A stretch of DNA of 64,000 nucleotides from Bradyrhizobium sp. 1 (lineage in GTDB: Bacteria; Pseudomonadota; Alphaproteobacteria; Rhizobiales; Xanthobacteraceae), in the NCBI RefSeq assembly GCF_023073315.1, contig NZ_JADPJH010000038.1:62001-126000 (forward strand), in the 5' to 3' direction. Below, piece after piece: positions 26,763 through 35,445 of this stretch. Position 1 is the stretch's first letter. Every line of letters starts with the position of its first letter. The notes beneath the pieces are model-generated. The model was not told where the DNA came from and did no database searches. It saw only the letters and a list, made by a program, of their open reading frames with translations. The translations under genes and the position numbers were made by a program.

Positions 26763-27218
26763 ATGAACAGGAACTCGTCACTCATGCGCTTCTTGGGGGC
26801 TCTCGCCTACACGCTCTCTGCCTGCGCCGTGGCATCGGCGCAAACCCCGCCTCCGGCTGGCGGCATGCAGAATCTGCGAAATCCGCCCGTCGTTGGCGGT
26901 ACCGGAAGCCTCGCGCTTCCCGACAAGAACGACAGCAGCCGGTATCTTGGACAACCAAATCAACACAAGACGGTCACAGGACAACCCTGCGTTACGGTCA
27001 ACGGTCTCGTTAAAGCGCAAATCGTTAATCCGCAGATTTCCGAACATGTTCTGCTGATTGCGAACGCCTGCAGCTATCCCATCAAGATCAAGCCTTGCTA
27101 CTACCAATCCACGACATGTTTCCAAACCACGATCGCCGGCTATTCACGCCGGCAGCAGACCCTGGGATATTCAGCGGATAGAGAGTTCCGCTTTGCCTAT
27201 ACCGAAGACTTTAACTAG
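26763..27218 (+). CDS. Exported hypothetical protein, first of a three-gene secreted-protein operon
   Basis: 151 residues from the ATG at 26763; upstream in-frame extensions are not protein-like. A signal peptide of about 27 residues ends in ASAQ. The mature part starts with a Pro/Gly-rich stretch, followed by a folded domain with four Cys residues (QPC, NAC, KPC, TTC) and many aromatic residues near the end. The next two genes follow at 14 and 23 bases and also encode exported proteins. The family is not recognised. Confidence 0.65.
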   Translation: MNRNSSLMRFLGALAYTLSACAVASAQTPPPAGGMQNLRNPPVVGGTGSLALPDKNDSSRYLGQPNQHKTVTGQPCVTVNGLVKAQIVNPQISEHVLLIANACSYPIKIKPCYYQSTTCFQTTIAGYSRRQQTLGYSADREFRFAYTEDFN

Positions 27219-27232
27219 CCGGACGCCGCCGC

Positions 27233-28276
27233 ATGACTTCGACAAATGCCGGAGCGCCTTCTCACCGACTGAAGCTTGGTCATGTCATCCGCATTCTGAC
27301 ACTGTGCCTTGGAGGCTTGGCGGGATTTCTGCGCGACCAAGCCTGCGCCGCTGAAACCACGCCAGTTGTTCTGCAATTAGTGGATCAGACGGACGTGTCG
27401 GCGGCTGGCGCAATTGTCGCATTGAAGGCCGGACTGTTTGCCAAGTATGGTCTTTCCGTACGAATTGAGAACATCGACGGTGGCGATGCAAGTCTTCAGA
27501 AAGGAGATGCCATCGTCATACGATTGCAAAACGCCCGCGAATTCCTGATTGCACGGGCTGCGGGAGTTCCGCTGGTTGTCATAGCGAGCAACTATATCGA
27601 TAGTTCGGTCGTTTTCTATTTCCGGCGCGACCGCAAGATCCGGTCACCAGACGATCTCGTCGCCAAGAAGGTCGGGTATGATTCCAAATCCGACACCGGA
27701 TTCGTCTTCGAATGGTTTCTCGGAAAGAACTCTGTTTCCAGATCCAGCCTAACCGAAGTCGCAACCAGTGCGGGGCCGAGTGGCATCCTCGACAACACGC
27801 TCGATGTACTCGTGGGCCATGCCGGTGTGGAGAACGTGGCATTCGAGCGGAACGGCGTGGACTACGATGTCCTCGATCCCAGACAATATGGCGTTCATAT
27901 TCCGGGAACGGCCTATCTTACGACAGAAGCCAACATCCGACAAAATCCGGATGCTATCATCCGCTTTCTCCAAGCGCTGATCGCCGGTTGGGACCTTGTC
28001 TATATCGACCTCGATCGGACTGCGTCCATGCTGGCCCCGCCGGGGAGCCGCGAAAGCGAGATCGGCCTGCTGCGGCGCTCGCTCGAGCAACAACGCGAGT
28101 TCCTCAGGCCGGGAGGAGCTCGTTTCGGCGAGGTCCTGAAGCACAAATGGAGTGAGATATACGCGTACATGTTCCAGAAAAGACTGATCAGGTCGCCGAT
28201 TGACCTGTCCCGCGCTACCGACCAAAAGTTGCTGACCGAAGCCTATCGGAGCGGCGGCAGAAAAATTGCTAAATAG
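27233..28276 (+). CDS. ABC-transporter-type substrate-binding protein (NMT1/THI5-like), orphan
   Basis: 347 residues with an N-terminal hydrophobic signal region (about residues 18-40, ending near AAE). The mature protein follows the NitT/TauT-SsuA-like pattern: ALKAGLFAKYGLSVRIENIDGGDASLQ, then S-N-Y-I-D-S-S-V-V-F-Y, an R-S-P-D-D-L-V-A-K-K-V-G-Y segment and Y-L-T-T-E-A-N-I near residue 225. No permease or ATPase gene accompanies it, so it may be a periplasmic sensor or an accessory binding protein. It sits 14 bases after the 26763 gene. Confidence 0.75.
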   Translation: MTSTNAGAPSHRLKLGHVIRILTLCLGGLAGFLRDQACAAETTPVVLQLVDQTDVSAAGAIVALKAGLFAKYGLSVRIENIDGGDASLQKGDAIVIRLQNAREFLIARAAGVPLVVIASNYIDSSVVFYFRRDRKIRSPDDLVAKKVGYDSKSDTGFVFEWFLGKNSVSRSSLTEVATSAGPSGILDNTLDVLVGHAGVENVAFERNGVDYDVLDPRQYGVHIPGTAYLTTEANIRQNPDAIIRFLQALIAGWDLVYIDLDRTASMLAPPGSRESEIGLLRRSLEQQREFLRPGGARFGEVLKHKWSEIYAYMFQKRLIRSPIDLSRATDQKLLTEAYRSGGRKIAK

Positions 28277-28299
28277 TGTCACGGATCAGGGATTTTCAG

Positions 28300-28590
28300 A
28301 TGACGATTCGACGAGTAATGGTCGCCGTCGTTCTTTTCATGGCATTGATGCCGGTGACGAGCGCGTTCGCGGGTTGCTCCTGCACCTGCGTGGACGGCCA
28401 AGTTCGGCCTGCTTGCAGCAACTCCTTCGACATTCCACCAATCTGCGCCGCGACGGCGTGTGCTCGCTCCAACACCACCACGCTCGGGGCTCCTCCGCTC
28501 GCCGGCAGCCGTTCCGCCTGCCGGGAGCAGCAGGTCTGCGACGCGTTTCAGCGCTGTGAATGGAAAACGGTCTGTCGCGGCGATCGTTAG
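28300..28590 (+). CDS. Small exported cysteine-rich protein
   Basis: 96 residues. I chose the ATG at 28300, preceded by CAGGGA, over an upstream GTG at 28276. A signal peptide ends near SAFAG. The mature protein of about 70 residues holds ten Cys residues, an even number consistent with five disulfides, starting C-S-C-T-C and ending C-R-G-D-R. It is the last gene of the three-gene exported set. No family is recognised. Confidence 0.65.
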   Translation: MTIRRVMVAVVLFMALMPVTSAFAGCSCTCVDGQVRPACSNSFDIPPICAATACARSNTTTLGAPPLAGSRSACREQQVCDAFQRCEWKTVCRGDR

Positions 28591-28602
28591 ATCGTTGCGC
28601 GT

Positions 28603-29364
28603 TTAATCGACCTGCCAAGGGCGTAACTCCGGCATCGAGACGCCTGGAATCTCGACCTCGATGCCGGCCCGCCGAAGATTCGTTGCAAGCTGCCTCTTGT
28701 ACTTTTCGCGCACATCGGACAACGCCGCCAGGAGGGTTTCGTGGATAGGCCAACCAGGTCCGATCAGATTAGCGGTGCTCTCCCGCAAAAACCCTGAATC
28801 GACCATCACGGCAAACTCTTTCACCACGCGCTCCTGCAATCGCGGCGGCAACAATGGATAGGCAAGAAGTGCGTAATTGTTTCTCCTGAGAGCAATCCAA
28901 CCTTCATTGGGCCCGAGCTCGTAGGATTTCGCCAGATAGCCGATGAGGTCCTCGTGGAAACCGGACCGCATTGCCTCGAGCCAAAACAGCGCAAACCACA
29001 AGAACGAATCTTCCGGGGCGCAAGCCAAGGACTTCCTGATCGTCCTGTTCGCTGCTGCGATCGCCTTTTGGCGCTCATCCGGATCGGAGTTCTCGATCGC
29101 GAGTTGAACGAGCCGGCCCCGGATGATGGCCGCATTATGCATGGCCTTCGGAAGGCAGACGTCAGACCGATCGAGCGCATCAAGTTCGGGGGTAACGCCT
29201 TCGATCACTTCGATCGGCAGACTATCGAAACGTACGATGCGCGCGGCGACCCCGTCGAGAGCAGCGTAGTTCCACGACAGCGGGCCAACGTCCTTCGCCC
29301 AGACCATCGCGCCGATGCCGATGCCGATGAGAGGAAACAGCGCGACCCTGGCGAGGAGCTGCAT
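28603..29364 (-). CDS. Membrane-anchored TPR-like helical-repeat protein
   Basis: 253 residues. One N-terminal transmembrane helix (about residues 5-24) is followed by an all-helical domain with TPR-like spacing: a KSLACAPEDSFLWFALFWLE helix pair, then a SYELGPNEGWIALRRN pair. The product at 41192-41854 shows the same arrangement (RQALSAAPCDADLWLALALLE, then TAPNDARLMPVR), so the two are paralogues. It starts 6 bases after the Wzz/BY-kinase stop and closes the EPS assembly unit. A scaffold role in the export machine is a reasonable guess. Confidence 0.7.
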   Translation of the reverse strand: MQLLARVALFPLIGIGIGAMVWAKDVGPLSWNYAALDGVAARIVRFDSLPIEVIEGVTPELDALDRSDVCLPKAMHNAAIIRGRLVQLAIENSDPDERQKAIAAANRTIRKSLACAPEDSFLWFALFWLEAMRSGFHEDLIGYLAKSYELGPNEGWIALRRNNYALLAYPLLPPRLQERVVKEFAVMVDSGFLRESTANLIGPGWPIHETLLAALSDVREKYKRQLATNLRRAGIEVEIPGVSMPELRPWQVD

Positions 29365-29370
29365 CAGCGA

Positions 29371-31773
29371 TCAATCGATGTATCCATACCGATGATAATA
29401 GCTATTGTAGTAGTAGTTGCCGCGATGCACATCGTACCTGTTCAGCACGTCGATGTTGGCCTTGTTCAGGACAGTACCGATGATCTGGTCATGGAGCATA
29501 GGGGCATCCCTGAGCGCCTGCGTAATGGTATCGCGCTCCGTGCGGCCCCATTCGATCACGAGCACATAGGCGTCGATCAGGCGGGACGTCGAACGCACGT
29601 CGATGACGGGCGCCAGCGGCGACAGGTCGACAATGACCCAGTCAAATTTCTCCCGCAGGGCCTCCATCGTTTTGGCCATGGCGGACGACGCCAAAAATTC
29701 CGACGATTGAGCGATGCGATCCGGCACGACGGTGGGCAGGAAAGCGAGCTGGGTCGTGGGATCTCTCAAGAGCGCGGATTCGAGATCGGTCTTGCCCAGG
29801 ACCACCTCAAGCAACCCCTGCGTCGCCGTGGGGGCGAGAGATCTGCTCAACGACGGATTGCGGATGTCGGCGTCGATTAAGACGACCCGGCTACCGGCCA
29901 GCGCGAGAATCTGCGCGAACGACGCGCTGATCGTCGTCTTGCCTTCATTCGGCAACGCTGAGGTGAACCCCAGAACCCGTGTCTTGTGATCCATGAAAGC
30001 AATATCGGCCGCCACCTTGATGGACCTTACCGCCTCGGTGAAGCGGGAAAACGGCGAATCCTGCACATAGCGCATAACGTCGTCGGCGATCATCAGCGCG
30101 CCCGACTGGGCCGTAACGTCAGCTGACGCGGGTCCGCGGGACGCTGCGCGTCCCGACCGAGGCTCACCACGACCGCCCCGGAGCCACGTGATCACGCCCC
30201 CAATTCCACCGAGCAAGGTGGGACGATGCGCCTTGACGCCCTTCGCATCCTGGCCGCCGATCTTGGGCGTGACCGCAAGACAGCTGACACCAAGAAGCGA
30301 CTCGGCGTCGTTGCGCGTGCGGATCACCTGGTCCAGTGCATCTCGTGTCCAGCCTACGGCAAAACCGAGCAGGGAGCCACCGACGATGGCCGCGAAGATG
30401 ATCAGCATCGTCTTCGGATCGCTCGGCGTCAGCGGCGGCGAAGCATCCGTGATCAGACGAGCGTCCGTCTGCGGGAACGATTGCTGCTGGACCGACAGCA
30501 TGTAGAGCTGGAGGAAGTTGTCCGCCAGCGCACGCGCGCTCTGCGCGTTGCTGTCGAGATCGCGCAGCACGATCTGCGCCTGGCTCGTATCGTTCGACTG
30601 GTCGATGGTCGACCTGAGGCTGGCCTGGACGGATGCTTCGCGCGCCCGAGCGATCTCGAGGTCGCTCTTGTAGGACTCGCCGATTCTGCGGAGTTCGTCC
30701 GTGATGGACTTGCGGATCTCGCGCATCTGGTTGCGGATATTCACCACCGCCAGATGCTGGACGCCGTAGCGCTTGGACCAGTCCGCCTCGCGCGCGGAGA
30801 GGTCGAGATATTGCTGCCGCAGTCGCGTGATGACATCGTTCCGCAAGGAGTCCGTGACCGTGGCGATGTCCTTGAAGAGATCGTTCACGTCCCGATCTTC
30901 ATCGTTAAGGATCGACGACAGGCGGTCGTAACGTGCCTGGGCTTCCGCAGTCTGCGCACGCGCGATTGTCAGTGCGCTGTTGGTTTCCGCGAGCTGCTGC
31001 TCCGTGAGCAGCCGGCCGCCGGTATCGACGATATTGTTCTTGGCCTTGTAGTCGGCAACAGCGCGATCTGCGGCAGAGGCTTGGGCGCGCAGCTCCTTCA
31101 GACGGTCCTGCAGCCAGCTCGCGGCACGTTTCGACGCCTGGTACTTGGCCTCCAGCGCGTCGACGAAATAGGCCTCCGCGATCGAATTAGCGATCTGCGC
31201 CGACAATTCCGAATCCCTCGACTTGTAGGACAGCTCGATGACGTAGCTCAGCGCCTTGCGCTTCACCGTGAGATTCCTCTGAAGCTGACTGAGGACGACG
31301 CGTGTCAACGTGCGTTCAGTCGACGGCTCACTCGCGAAGAACAACTTCATGACCGACGAGAGCCAGCTCGTTTCCGTGCTGACGAACTCAGGATTGTGGA
31401 TCAGGTCGAGGTCCTTGATGACGGCCAGCGCGACCTTCTCGGATTTCAGAATTTCCACCTGGCTGTCGACCGTCGCCGAATCCAATGGGGTGTCGACCCC
31501 AAGCGGCGACGATGACGACTGCTGGTTCAGCATCTGCGTTTTGCGACTGTCAATGAGCAGCGCCGCCGTGCTGGTGTATTTCTTCTGCGCGGTCATGCAG
31601 TAGGCAGCCGCGAGGGTGACACAGACGAGGACCGTGAGGACGATGTAAGGCAGCTGTCGGCGGATCAGAGCCCGCACCGCAAGGAGCGAATCCTGCGAGG
31701 TTAGTACTTCGCGTTGGGGCTGCTCTGGTGCGGTTGGCGAGGATCGAAGGGCCTTTGGGTCAACCTGAAGCAT
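29371..31773 (-). CDS. Wzz-type polysaccharide co-polymerase with BY-kinase domain (ExoP/Wzc-like)
   Basis: 800 residues. Transmembrane helix 1 spans about residues 43-59 and helix 2 about 455-475, enclosing a periplasmic Wzz domain with long coiled coils (about 190-400). The cytoplasmic kinase has Walker A S-A-L-P-N-E-G-K-T-T (604-613), Walker A' VVLIDADIRNPSLS (630-643) and Walker B WVIVDLSPLAPVID (712-725). The C-terminus after residue 780 carries eight tyrosines, the expected autophosphorylation cluster. Such proteins control chain length and couple polymerisation to Wza export. It is preceded by the 31862 gene and followed after 6 bases by 28603-29364. Confidence 0.92.
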   Translation of the reverse strand: MLQVDPKALRSSPTAPEQPQREVLTSQDSLLAVRALIRRQLPYIVLTVLVCVTLAAAYCMTAQKKYTSTAALLIDSRKTQMLNQQSSSSPLGVDTPLDSATVDSQVEILKSEKVALAVIKDLDLIHNPEFVSTETSWLSSVMKLFFASEPSTERTLTRVVLSQLQRNLTVKRKALSYVIELSYKSRDSELSAQIANSIAEAYFVDALEAKYQASKRAASWLQDRLKELRAQASAADRAVADYKAKNNIVDTGGRLLTEQQLAETNSALTIARAQTAEAQARYDRLSSILNDEDRDVNDLFKDIATVTDSLRNDVITRLRQQYLDLSAREADWSKRYGVQHLAVVNIRNQMREIRKSITDELRRIGESYKSDLEIARAREASVQASLRSTIDQSNDTSQAQIVLRDLDSNAQSARALADNFLQLYMLSVQQQSFPQTDARLITDASPPLTPSDPKTMLIIFAAIVGGSLLGFAVGWTRDALDQVIRTRNDAESLLGVSCLAVTPKIGGQDAKGVKAHRPTLLGGIGGVITWLRGGRGEPRSGRAASRGPASADVTAQSGALMIADDVMRYVQDSPFSRFTEAVRSIKVAADIAFMDHKTRVLGFTSALPNEGKTTISASFAQILALAGSRVVLIDADIRNPSLSRSLAPTATQGLLEVVLGKTDLESALLRDPTTQLAFLPTVVPDRIAQSSEFLASSAMAKTMEALREKFDWVIVDLSPLAPVIDVRSTSRLIDAYVLVIEWGRTERDTITQALRDAPMLHDQIIGTVLNKANIDVLNRYDVHRGNYYYNSYYHRYGYID

Positions 31774-31801
31774 GAATCGTCCTGTTCACCGGTACAACAC
31801 A

Positions 31802-31827
31802 GATAAGCCGGTGCTTGCCGGCTTATC
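31802..31827 (-). terminator. Hairpin between the 31862 gene and the Wzz/BY-kinase gene
   Basis: GATAAGCCGG at 31802-31811 pairs perfectly with 31818-31827 around a 6-base loop. It lies in the 88-base gap between two minus-strand genes. With no T-run it may only reduce read-through, lowering expression of the kinase relative to the upstream genes. Confidence 0.5.
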
Positions 31828-31861
31828 GTTCGGGTCGCTTCGGAAAGTGAGCGGAGGTCCG

Positions 31862-32533
31862 CTACTGGCTTACACTGCTCGATGAAGTGGTCGATGAGGT
31901 GGACACCGCGCTGATGCCGGAGACACCACCACTGAAATAGCTGACCCCCGTTGTGGCGGTTCCATTCGAACCGAAGGGTGTACCCGTCGGAGTGCCATTG
32001 GAACTGGTCGTCGTCGGATTTGTCGAGCCGCCTACGCCACCAGCAGAGACACCGCCGCCGCCGCCACCACCGCCGACTGCTCCGATCGGGTTGCCGGTTG
32101 CGAGTGCGAAATTGGTTTGGGCAGGCGTCGATGTCGCCTTCGCCAGCGCTTCGGCGATATCGGTCGCAAATTTTGGATCCGGGATCTTACAATCGTTCGC
32201 CGCACCACCCAGCCCGGTACCGATCGCACCCTGCTGTGCGACACTCGCGGTCTTCAGCAGTTCGACTATGGCGGGCAGCGTCCGGGGGTCAGAAGCGACC
32301 AGGTTTTCGATCGCCCTTGTGAAAGGATCGTTCGTCGACTTGGGGTTCGGATTTGCGTTCGCCGGATCGTTCAACAGCGACGCGGGGTTGTTGAGGAAGT
32401 CAGAAATCGCCTGGGGCGACATCTGCTTGTCAGGGGCGAGACACGCAGCCCACGCACCTTGACTAATCAGGACCGTCGTCGCGACGGCCGCCAGAATTGA
32501 ACGCGGGAAAATCCGAGTTGCCGATTGATGCAT
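31862..32533 (-). CDS. Exported Gly/Ser/Thr-rich protein in the EPS assembly unit
   Basis: 223 residues from the ATG at 32533, preceded by AAAGGAG at good spacing; a GTG three codons upstream is less likely. A signal peptide ends near GAWAA. A helical domain follows (about residues 25-145, with two Cys). The last 75 residues are low complexity, with a run of eight or more glycines and then Ser/Thr-rich sequence ending S-S-S-S-V-S-Q. It lies between the ligase-like gene and the Wzz/BY-kinase gene. Function is unknown; a matrix-associated or export accessory role is inferred from position. Confidence 0.7.
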   Translation of the reverse strand: MHQSATRIFPRSILAAVATTVLISQGAWAACLAPDKQMSPQAISDFLNNPASLLNDPANANPNPKSTNDPFTRAIENLVASDPRTLPAIVELLKTASVAQQGAIGTGLGGAANDCKIPDPKFATDIAEALAKATSTPAQTNFALATGNPIGAVGGGGGGGGVSAGGVGGSTNPTTTSSNGTPTGTPFGSNGTATTGVSYFSGGVSGISAVSTSSTTSSSSVSQ

Positions 32534-32593
32534 ATTTTGCACTCCTTTAATTCTTTAATTTATATCATAGTTTTCAGCGCTCTGTCGCATCTT

Positions 32594-32604
32594 TTGCAGT
32601 GCAA
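32594..32604. promoter_or_regulatory. Palindrome TTGCAGTGCAA upstream of the 31862 gene
   Basis: A perfect 5+1+5 palindrome 61 bases upstream of the 32533 start codon. A near-identical palindrome (TTGCAATGCAA) occurs upstream of the sugar-phosphate transferase gene. The shared form TTGCA-N-TGCAA in front of two EPS genes suggests a regulator site, but this is only two copies. Confidence 0.3.
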
Positions 32605-32630
32605 GATGGCATCCGTGAGGCTAATTATTG

Positions 32631-34064
32631 CTAATTGCTTAATTCGGGCAGGATCGCGCTTTTTTCAATGACAGGACGGCGGTCCGTGCCTGTCAGGGAC
32701 CGCGGTCTGAATGACTGTGTCAGCCCGGCCCCGAGAACAGCAAAAAACACGACTGAAAACGCCGGAATCTGGAGCGGGAAATCGACCATAGTATGCAGCG
32801 TGACGGCGACGAGGATCCCGAATGCTGCAGCCGGAAGCCCCACCCGACGGCGGCGCACGAAAATGCCGTAGGCGAGCACGACGCCCATTGCGATCCAGCC
32901 GATGGCAAGCAGGCCCGCCATCGGCACACCCACTTCGGAGGCGAGTTCCAGCAGCGTATTGTGGGCGCGGTCCCAAACACCCCAGGCCGACACGAGCGGG
33001 CTTCGGTAAGCGGGAAACACCCATGGAAACGACCCCAGACCGGTGCCTAACCACGGGTTGGACTCAATGATCCTCCACGTCGAGAGATAGGCCTGCCAGC
33101 GACCTTGATCCGAAACCCCTTCGACACTGACCCGCTCGGCAACCCCGCCCCCGAGGAACTGGATCAGCATGCCCGCGCCGACGACCGCCGCCAACCCAGC
33201 GATGGCAAGCGAGCGACGAGATGGTAGCGATCGATGAAAAAAGCCAAGAAGAGCAATGATCAGCCCGACAACTGATGCTAGCGATCCCGCGCGAGAACGG
33301 GTCATGAACATCGCGACCAGGCAGACCAGCAACGCAAGCGCTGGCGGTAGCAACTCACTGTACAAGACCGAGCGCCAGTTCCGCAGGTTAAGCCGACCAG
33401 GTGCCTGTCTTCGGATCGCTTCCGAGAGAAATACCGACCAGACCACAGCACAACAGCCGAAATAAATGGCGGCCGTATTCCGATTGTAGAAAGTCGCCGT
33501 CAATTCGGCGAGATACGCGACCTTGTCGTAACCGAGGATCTTCGACGGATCGATCAAATAGGAGACGATACCAAATATCGCATAGAGCAGGCCGCTCCAG
33601 GCAAAGGTCGCGAAGATTGATCGCGCGTAAGCGCCCTTGGCCCCGAGCACGAATGCACAACTCAGAGCGAGGACGGCGAGCAGAAACGGCCCCTGTGAGA
33701 GGACCGGCTGAAACCGCATCGCGGACGGGATCGGCTCCAAGGGCGTCGAAAGCAGCTTGGCCGTCTCAGCCCAGATCGGATTGTCGAGCCAGTCAGACGC
33801 TGGCGACGGCCAGATCTGCAGCAGGAGCACCGCGATCCAGCAGGCACAGAACGCCCAGAGAGAAAAAAGGACGATCGCGCGCCTTGATCCCAGCCGCTGG
33901 AACGAGGCAAGCACACCGGCCACACCGAGCACGGCCACCCACACCACGATCGACGGCAGTCCCACCGAGCCAAACGGCATCGGTGAGAGCACCATCGTGA
34001 TGCAAAGCAGCGTTAAAGAGGCAAGACCGGACCAGCGGCGAAGGGTTCTCGCTAAACGCTTCAC
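32631..34064 (-). CDS. O-antigen-ligase/Wzy-like membrane protein
   Basis: 477 residues starting at GTG 34064, whose GTGA overlaps the stop of the Wza-like gene by four bases; the longer frame further upstream is a shadow of that gene. Ten or more hydrophobic helices are present. The Wzy_C-type region has NPWLGTGLGSFPWVFPAYRS near residue 330 and AHNTLLELASEVGV after it, typical of polymerases/ligases with the H-N-x-x-L motif. It should join lipid-linked repeat units in the periplasm. Tight coupling to Wza suggests it is the polymerase of this EPS. Confidence 0.85.
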   Translation of the reverse strand: MKRLARTLRRWSGLASLTLLCITMVLSPMPFGSVGLPSIVVWVAVLGVAGVLASFQRLGSRRAIVLFSLWAFCACWIAVLLLQIWPSPASDWLDNPIWAETAKLLSTPLEPIPSAMRFQPVLSQGPFLLAVLALSCAFVLGAKGAYARSIFATFAWSGLLYAIFGIVSYLIDPSKILGYDKVAYLAELTATFYNRNTAAIYFGCCAVVWSVFLSEAIRRQAPGRLNLRNWRSVLYSELLPPALALLVCLVAMFMTRSRAGSLASVVGLIIALLGFFHRSLPSRRSLAIAGLAAVVGAGMLIQFLGGGVAERVSVEGVSDQGRWQAYLSTWRIIESNPWLGTGLGSFPWVFPAYRSPLVSAWGVWDRAHNTLLELASEVGVPMAGLLAIGWIAMGVVLAYGIFVRRRRVGLPAAAFGILVAVTLHTMVDFPLQIPAFSVVFFAVLGAGLTQSFRPRSLTGTDRRPVIEKSAILPELSN

Positions 34065-35239
34065 TGCCGCAAGTTGATTCTCAATATCTGCGCGTTGTTC
34101 GCCGCGACAGTCGTATCGTTGGCGGTCGCGATGATCAGGCGCACATACTGGAGCCACTTTGCCGAATCCACCGTCGCCGCGTTCGCAGCGAACAGCACGT
34201 CCTTGTCGCGCATCTCGAACTTGGTCGCCAGGAAGAAGCCGGCAGGATCTCTGAGGTCGACATTGTAGATCACCGGCACCAGCGGCCCGACATACTTCGA
34301 GCAATCAACACCCAGCCGCTCAGCCAGCTCGCGCGGCTCGCGCCGATAGACGTAAACGCCCTTTGGCTCAGCCTGCGCGTCGAGCAGACCCCCCGCCTTG
34401 CCGAGCGCCTGCGCCATGTTGATCTTCCACATATCGAACGTGAACTGGCCCTGCTGCCCCTGGGCGCCGAATGCCAGGAAGACCTGCGGCTCGCGGTAGA
34501 CGTAGATCGTATCGTTAGGATGGACCCAAACGTTGTTCGCAGGCTGATAGACCAGCGCACCAAACGGCACGGTGGCACGCTTGCCGTTACGCTCAAGCGT
34601 AACCCAGGTCTCGTAGCCCTGCCCCTTAATGCCGCCGGCTCGTGAGATCACGTCCAGGATATGTTCACCTGCCGCATTGGCCTGCAAACGCTGCGGCGTA
34701 TTGACTTCGCCAAGCACGCTGATCAGCGACGTGTTCTGCGTGATCAGGGCGACCACGACCTGCGGCTCAATGGCGCGGTTGCCGATGGCACGGACGATAT
34801 CCTGCTGGATTTCTCCCGGTGTGCGACCCGCGGCCTTCACGGCCCCCGCATAGGGAACGGTGATATTGCCGGCCGAATCGACATTCTGGTTCGGAAGCTG
34901 AACGAAGTTCCCAGGACGCACGCCGGCTTCGGCAGGAATGAAGAGACCGCCTGCAGCAGCTTCGAAGATCGTAACGGAGACGACGTCACCGATACCGAAC
35001 TTGATCGATGCCGGCGGGCGGTTGTCCGGGAAGGACCCCGCAATCGCACCGGGACCGTACTCTTTGAGGATATCAACAGCGGAAGCGGTAAGCTTCACCA
35101 GCCCATAGTCGGGCCCCGCCTGAGTAACCTCACTTTTGATAACGTGGTCTTCTGGGCCAGAACTCGGCATGAGCGAGCACCCTGCCGTGCTCAGCATGGC
35201 AATAATTGCCAATACCCCTCTGAAAGCGCCCCTGTTCAA
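34061..35239 (-). CDS. Wza-like outer-membrane polysaccharide export lipoprotein
   Basis: 392 residues. The signal peptide ends in the lipobox STAGCS (Cys near residue 21). Poly_export signature: FGIGDVVSVTIFEAA near residue 82, then VPYAGAVKAAGRTPGEIQQDI. SLBB-type segments follow (VLGEVNTPQRL, D-V-I-S-R-A-G-G), and a NNVWVHPNDTIYV strand leads to the C-terminus. It forms the export channel that works with the Wzz/BY-kinase. The upstream gap to the sugar-phosphate transferase is 206 bases. Confidence 0.9.
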   Translation of the reverse strand: MNRGAFRGVLAIIAMLSTAGCSLMPSSGPEDHVIKSEVTQAGPDYGLVKLTASAVDILKEYGPGAIAGSFPDNRPPASIKFGIGDVVSVTIFEAAAGGLFIPAEAGVRPGNFVQLPNQNVDSAGNITVPYAGAVKAAGRTPGEIQQDIVRAIGNRAIEPQVVVALITQNTSLISVLGEVNTPQRLQANAAGEHILDVISRAGGIKGQGYETWVTLERNGKRATVPFGALVYQPANNVWVHPNDTIYVYREPQVFLAFGAQGQQGQFTFDMWKINMAQALGKAGGLLDAQAEPKGVYVYRREPRELAERLGVDCSKYVGPLVPVIYNVDLRDPAGFFLATKFEMRDKDVLFAANAATVDSAKWLQYVRLIIATANDTTVAANNAQILRINLRQ

Positions 35240-35445
35240 AACCGTTCCCCAATCACAATTTACGCTTGCGAGGATTGGTGGAAATAGCCAATTGAGTCAA
35301 CGCGATTTGGATGACAGACCGCAAGTAACCGGAACTTGTTGCGCCGCAGTTACAGGTAGCTCGATCCGAACAGGAATTAAGCACGCGTTTGCCTAGGAAA
35401 TCTTGCGTAAGCCACTTTCCTGGTCACTATTTCAACTAACAAGCT

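Noticed and set aside
32631..34304. A 557-residue version of the ligase-like protein
   Set aside because: The first 80 residues are a shadow of the Wza-like gene. The GTGA overlap at 34061-34064 gives the better start.
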